A DNA stretch of 35,074 nucleotides from Saprospiraceae bacterium (lineage in GTDB: Bacteria; Bacteroidota; Bacteroidia; Chitinophagales; Saprospiraceae): contig JAIPBL010000068.1 of the NCBI GenBank assembly GCA_021739645.1, positions 1-35,074 of the forward strand, in the 5' to 3' direction. Under the pieces are notes generated by a model, which did no database searches, was not told the DNA's origin, and was given only the letters and a program-made list of their open reading frames with translations. Positions 32,239 through 35,074 of the stretch are shown here, one piece after another. Position numbers and translations under genes: made by a program. The first letter of the stretch is position 1. Every line of letters begins with the position of its first letter.

Positions 32239-34824
32239 TTACCCCGGATCCACATCCACGTTCACCCGCACCGTCGAAAATCCTTCCGTCTGCTGCATTA
32301 CCCTCGTCGCTTCACCAATTAAGTCTTTCGTGAGTTTCCAAAGATTGGGATTTCGCTCCATTTTTATCAAAATATCCAACAAATAATACTCCCGAACCCT
32401 GCCCACGGAGGGAACTGTCGGCCCGAGCAGCCGCTTGCCGAGCTTGCTTTTCAGCACCTGCACAAAATATTTAGAGCCCCGGTTCAGCACATCCGGCTTT
32501 TTGTGCTTCAAGGTTATTTTTATCAAACGGCTGAACGGCGGGTACTCGAACGCCTTGCGCTCCATGATTTCCCGTTCGTAAAATTCCTGAAAATCGTTGT
32601 CAATCACTTCCTTGATGACCGGGTGCGATGTGTTCATTGCCTGCACGATGACCTTACCCCGCTTATCCCGGCGACCAGCCCGCCCAGCCACCTGTGTGAT
32701 GAGTTGGAAGCCCCGCTCCCCCGACCGAAAATCGGGGAACTGCAACAATTGGTCGGCACTAACTACCCCAACTATGCTCACGTTCTCGAAGTCCAAGCCT
32801 TTCGTCACCATCTGTGTGCCCACCAAAATGTCGAGCCGCCGCTCCTCAAAGTCGTTGATGATGCGGGCATGGGCGTCTTTCGTGCGCACGGTGTCGTAGT
32901 CCATGCGGCCGATGTTGGCGTCGGGCAGGTAGATTTTTAGTTCGTCCTCGATTTTTTGCGTACCAAAGCCCTGCAAATTCAGCTCGTGGCTGCCGCAAGC
33001 TGGGCAGGTTTTGGCGAGTTCTTGCTGGTAGCCGCAGTAGTGGCACTGGAGGTTGTTTCGGAACTTGTGGTAAGTCAGACTCACGTCGCAATGGATGCAC
33101 TCCGAGTGCCAGCCACAGGTGTTGCAGCGCAGGGTGGGCGCATAACCACGGCGGTTTTGGAACAAAATGGCCTGCTCGCCCTTGGCCAGCGCCGTCTTCA
33201 GTTCCTCCACCAAAACACTGGTGAAATGACCCTGTAATTTTCGCTGCTTAGCCTCCAGCTTCGCATCCACCACCACGATTTCTGGCATCTGGATGCCGCC
33301 GAACCGCTCCGTCATTTCCACCAAACCGTACTTGCCACTGCGGGCATTGTGGTAGGTTTCGAGGGAAGGCGTGGCCGTACCGAGCACCACTTTTGCGCCG
33401 TGCAGGTGCGCCAAATAAATGGCTGCATCCCGCCCCTGGTAGCGGGGAGCCGGGTCGTTTTGCTTGTAGGAAGTATCGTGTTCCTCGTCCACGATGACCA
33501 GGCCGAGGTTGGTAAAAGGGAGAAAAAGTGCAGACCGAGCGCCGAGGATGCAAGTTGGCAGCTCTTCCTCAGTTGGCAGTTGGCAGTCGGTGGCTGCTGC
33601 CACTGTCTGACTGCCAACTGCCAACTGTCGAACTGTCGAACTATTTTCCCCACTGTCGAACTGTCGAACTTTATTCCAAATCTCCACCCGTTCATTGTTC
33701 GTAATCCGATGGTGGTAAACCGTCACCGCATCGCCCAGTGTTTTTTGCAAACGGCTGATAATCTGCGTGGTAAGTGCCACTTCTGGCAGCAGGTACAGCA
33801 CCTGTTCACCACGAGCCATGGCCTTCTGCATGAGTTCGAGATAGACCCGGGTCTTGCCGCTGCCCGTTACGCCATGCAGCAGCACGGTGTTTTTCTCTTC
33901 GGTAAAATGGTTGCCAATTTCCTCCAAAGCCCTTGTTTGTTGCGGAGCAAGTTCATCGGCTTCCGTCACCTCGTCCTCGTAGCCACCGAGGCGGCTGACC
34001 TCCCGTTCGTACAGTTCGAAGATGCCTTTTTTCGCCAGCGAATTGAGTACCGAGGAGTCCACGCTGGCTTTTTTGTACAATTCTGAGCGCAGGATGCCGC
34101 CGTCCTTGGAAGGCTGCTCTCGGGTCAATTGGATGAAGGCCATCAGCGCCTCGGTCTGCCGCTGTGCCTTGGCCACGAGGTTAAAAGCTTGCGCCAACTG
34201 CTTCGGTTCGGAGCGGTAAGGCTCGGCAAGGCGGACGCAAGAAACCTTTTTTGGGGCGTATTTTTCCTCCATTTCCTCGTAGAGGTAAATCACCTTTTTG
34301 TCCAACAGGCCCTTGATGACCTGGTAAATGGTTTTTTGGTTCAAAATCTTGCGCACATCATCAATCGTGATGGTCTCCTGGATGCTGAGTGCTTCCGCAA
34401 TGAGGTACTCCTTGTCGTTCAGACCAGTGAAACTGCCATCATAAAGCGGGCTAAGCACCAATCGGCGCTCGCTGGCCAGCTTGAGGTTGGCGGGCAAGGC
34501 AGCTTCCATCACTTCGCCGAGGGAACAGCAGTAGTATTCGGCGAGCCAATGCCAAAACTGGAGCGTCTTTTCGTTCAGCACCGGTTCCTCGTCAATGACG
34601 GAGAGGATGCTCTTGAACTTGTGCGCAGGCACTTCATGGTGCAGCCTCGACACCAGCCCTGCGTAACGCTTGTTACCCCCAAACTCCACCTCCACCCGCA
34701 AGCCAGGGCATACGGCAGCCACCAACTCCTCCGGCACAGCGTAGGTGTAGGGCTTGGGCACGGCCAGTGGCAGTATCACTTCGGCGAAAATGCCGTGGGC
34801 GGGTACGGGATGGTAGGTTTCCAA
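32239..34824 (-). CDS. priA: primosomal protein N' (replication restart helicase PriA) with an in-frame repeat insertion
   Basis: 861 residues. PriA recognises stalled forks, unwinds DNA 3' to 5' and loads the replicative helicase. The N-terminal 3'-DNA-binding domain begins FAEVILPLAVPKPYTYAVPE; the helicase core has VLLHGVTGSGKTRVYLEL (Walker A), VIVDEEHDTSYKQND (DEEH) and QVAGRAGRRDKRGKV (motif VI). Two zinc sites appear as CNTCGWHSECIHC and CHYCGYQQE...CPACGSHE. The start is TTG at 34824; no ATG is available in frame upstream. Residues about 386-423, between EIWNKV and CILGARSALFLPF, are encoded by a repeat also found between genes. Without them the length is about 823, normal for the family. 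The frame is not broken. Confidence 0.95.
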   Translation of the reverse strand: METYHPVPAHGIFAEVILPLAVPKPYTYAVPEELVAAVCPGLRVEVEFGGNKRYAGLVSRLHHEVPAHKFKSILSVIDEEPVLNEKTLQFWHWLAEYYCCSLGEVMEAALPANLKLASERRLVLSPLYDGSFTGLNDKEYLIAEALSIQETITIDDVRKILNQKTIYQVIKGLLDKKVIYLYEEMEEKYAPKKVSCVRLAEPYRSEPKQLAQAFNLVAKAQRQTEALMAFIQLTREQPSKDGGILRSELYKKASVDSSVLNSLAKKGIFELYEREVSRLGGYEDEVTEADELAPQQTRALEEIGNHFTEEKNTVLLHGVTGSGKTRVYLELMQKAMARGEQVLYLLPEVALTTQIISRLQKTLGDAVTVYHHRITNNERVEIWNKVRQFDSGENSSTVRQLAVGSQTVAAATDCQLPTEEELPTCILGARSALFLPFTNLGLVIVDEEHDTSYKQNDPAPRYQGRDAAIYLAHLHGAKVVLGTATPSLETYHNARSGKYGLVEMTERFGGIQMPEIVVVDAKLEAKQRKLQGHFTSVLVEELKTALAKGEQAILFQNRRGYAPTLRCNTCGWHSECIHCDVSLTYHKFRNNLQCHYCGYQQELAKTCPACGSHELNLQGFGTQKIEDELKIYLPDANIGRMDYDTVRTKDAHARIINDFEERRLDILVGTQMVTKGLDFENVSIVGVVSADQLLQFPDFRSGERGFQLITQVAGRAGRRDKRGKVIVQAMNTSHPVIKEVIDNDFQEFYEREIMERKAFEYPPFSRLIKITLKHKKPDVLNRGSKYFVQVLKSKLGKRLLGPTVPSVGRVREYYLLDILIKMERNPNLWKLTKDLIGEATRVMQQTEGFSTVRVNVDVDPG
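33553..33671. repeat. AGTTGGCAGTT/GTTCGACAG palindromic repeat inside priA
   Basis: Contains a perfect 19-bp inverted repeat (33570-33588 and 33609-33627) with a 20-base loop that holds a further 5-bp stem (GTGGC/GCCAC), plus flanking tandem GTCGAACT units at 33628-33670. It is of the same family as 26860-26946 and 32216-32235. Its length keeps the priA frame, and it has no stop in that frame. Confidence 0.88.
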
Positions 34825-34962
34825 ATTCAGGTTGTGATTTTGATGGGCGAAAGTCGGGATTTTTATTTTGAAAAAACGTCTAAACCACCCGATTGGTTTA
34901 TCCTAAAAAATAAGCACAGAGCGGTATTATCCTACCGGGTGCGGCTCCAATTTGATGTACTT

Positions 34963-35073
34963 TTATAGCCCATTTTTATCGAAATGTTTCCAGAATTGCT
35001 CCCACCGCCCAGTTGTGCAAATAAGCCCTCTGAGCAAAAGCATATGTTCAACGGGCTCTAAATTCCATCGCAT
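34963..35073 (-). CDS. probable 3' end of a gene entering from the right edge
   Basis: The minus-strand frame is open from the window edge to a TAA at 34963-34965. The last 36 residues include the protein-like string LLLRGLICTTGRWEQFW, with several tryptophans. A methionine codon sits at the very edge, so it might be a complete 36-residue ORF, but a partial gene is likelier. No family is recognised. The stretch between it and priA (34825-34962) shows no gene. Confidence 0.35.
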   Translation of the reverse strand: MRWNLEPVEHMLLLRGLICTTGRWEQFWKHFDKNGL

Positions 35074-35074
35074 T

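Noticed and set aside
33553-33671. Frameshift or misassembly in priA
   Set aside because: Flanking helicase motifs stay in one frame on both sides of the repeat and the inserted segment has no stop, so an in-frame insertion explains it better.

Overview
The window looks like chromosome of a Bacteroidota bacterium, most likely near the Saprospiria/Lewinella-Haliscomenobacter side of the phylum. The evidence is a GldB-type gliding lipoprotein, a type IX secretion (T9SS) sorting domain, a FecA-like TonB-dependent receptor with an N-terminal carboxypeptidase-regulatory-like domain, lipoproteins with Bacteroidota-style signal peptides, start sites without clear Shine-Dalgarno sequences, and several -7 elements fitting TAnnTTTG. 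Taxonomy is inferred from gene content only.

Layout. 1-3900 is an accessory, visibly AT-richer patch: an IS110-family transposase, a small membrane protein, an ISL3-family insertion sequence with perfect 24-bp terminal repeats and an imperfect 8-bp target duplication (its transposase is broken by an in-frame amber codon), and a gene whose 5' part is missing at the IS junction. 3936-7937 holds housekeeping genes: rlmD-type rRNA methyltransferase, a periplasmic serine hydrolase overlapping a CoA-pyrophosphatase NUDIX gene, and a small membrane protein. 8052-8716 is a VapBC-like toxin-antitoxin pair. 8734-11475 carries an MscS channel, an outer-membrane barrel and gldB. 11484-15723, all on the minus strand, is a large SWIM/SNF2 helicase followed by a tightly coupled small protein plus HNH nuclease. 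16033-17556 is a monohaem cytochrome c lipoprotein and anmK. 17557-18120 has no gene but two tandem composite palindromic elements. 18121-25773 carries a secreted Asp-box/VPS10-like propeller protein, a lipoprotein, a sugar-phosphate isomerase-like TIM barrel and aconitase. 25880-28838 (minus) holds a META-domain lipoprotein, rbfA and metK. 29137-32070 is a FecA-like receptor and a tiny secreted protein that is almost only a T9SS C-terminal domain. 32239-34824 is priA, followed by the probable 3' end of another minus-strand gene.

Most genes are core metabolism, translation and replication restart. The unusual layer is the repeats. At least five unrelated families of short palindromic repeats sit between genes. 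One of them, built on an AGTTGGCAGTTCGACAGTT-like unit, also lies in frame inside priA and adds roughly 38 residues between helicase motifs. Other points for a second look are an array of four TACCTA motifs spaced about two helical turns apart upstream of the FecA-like gene, an anmK reading frame that seems to lack a normal start codon, and the SNF2 / small protein / HNH gene cluster.
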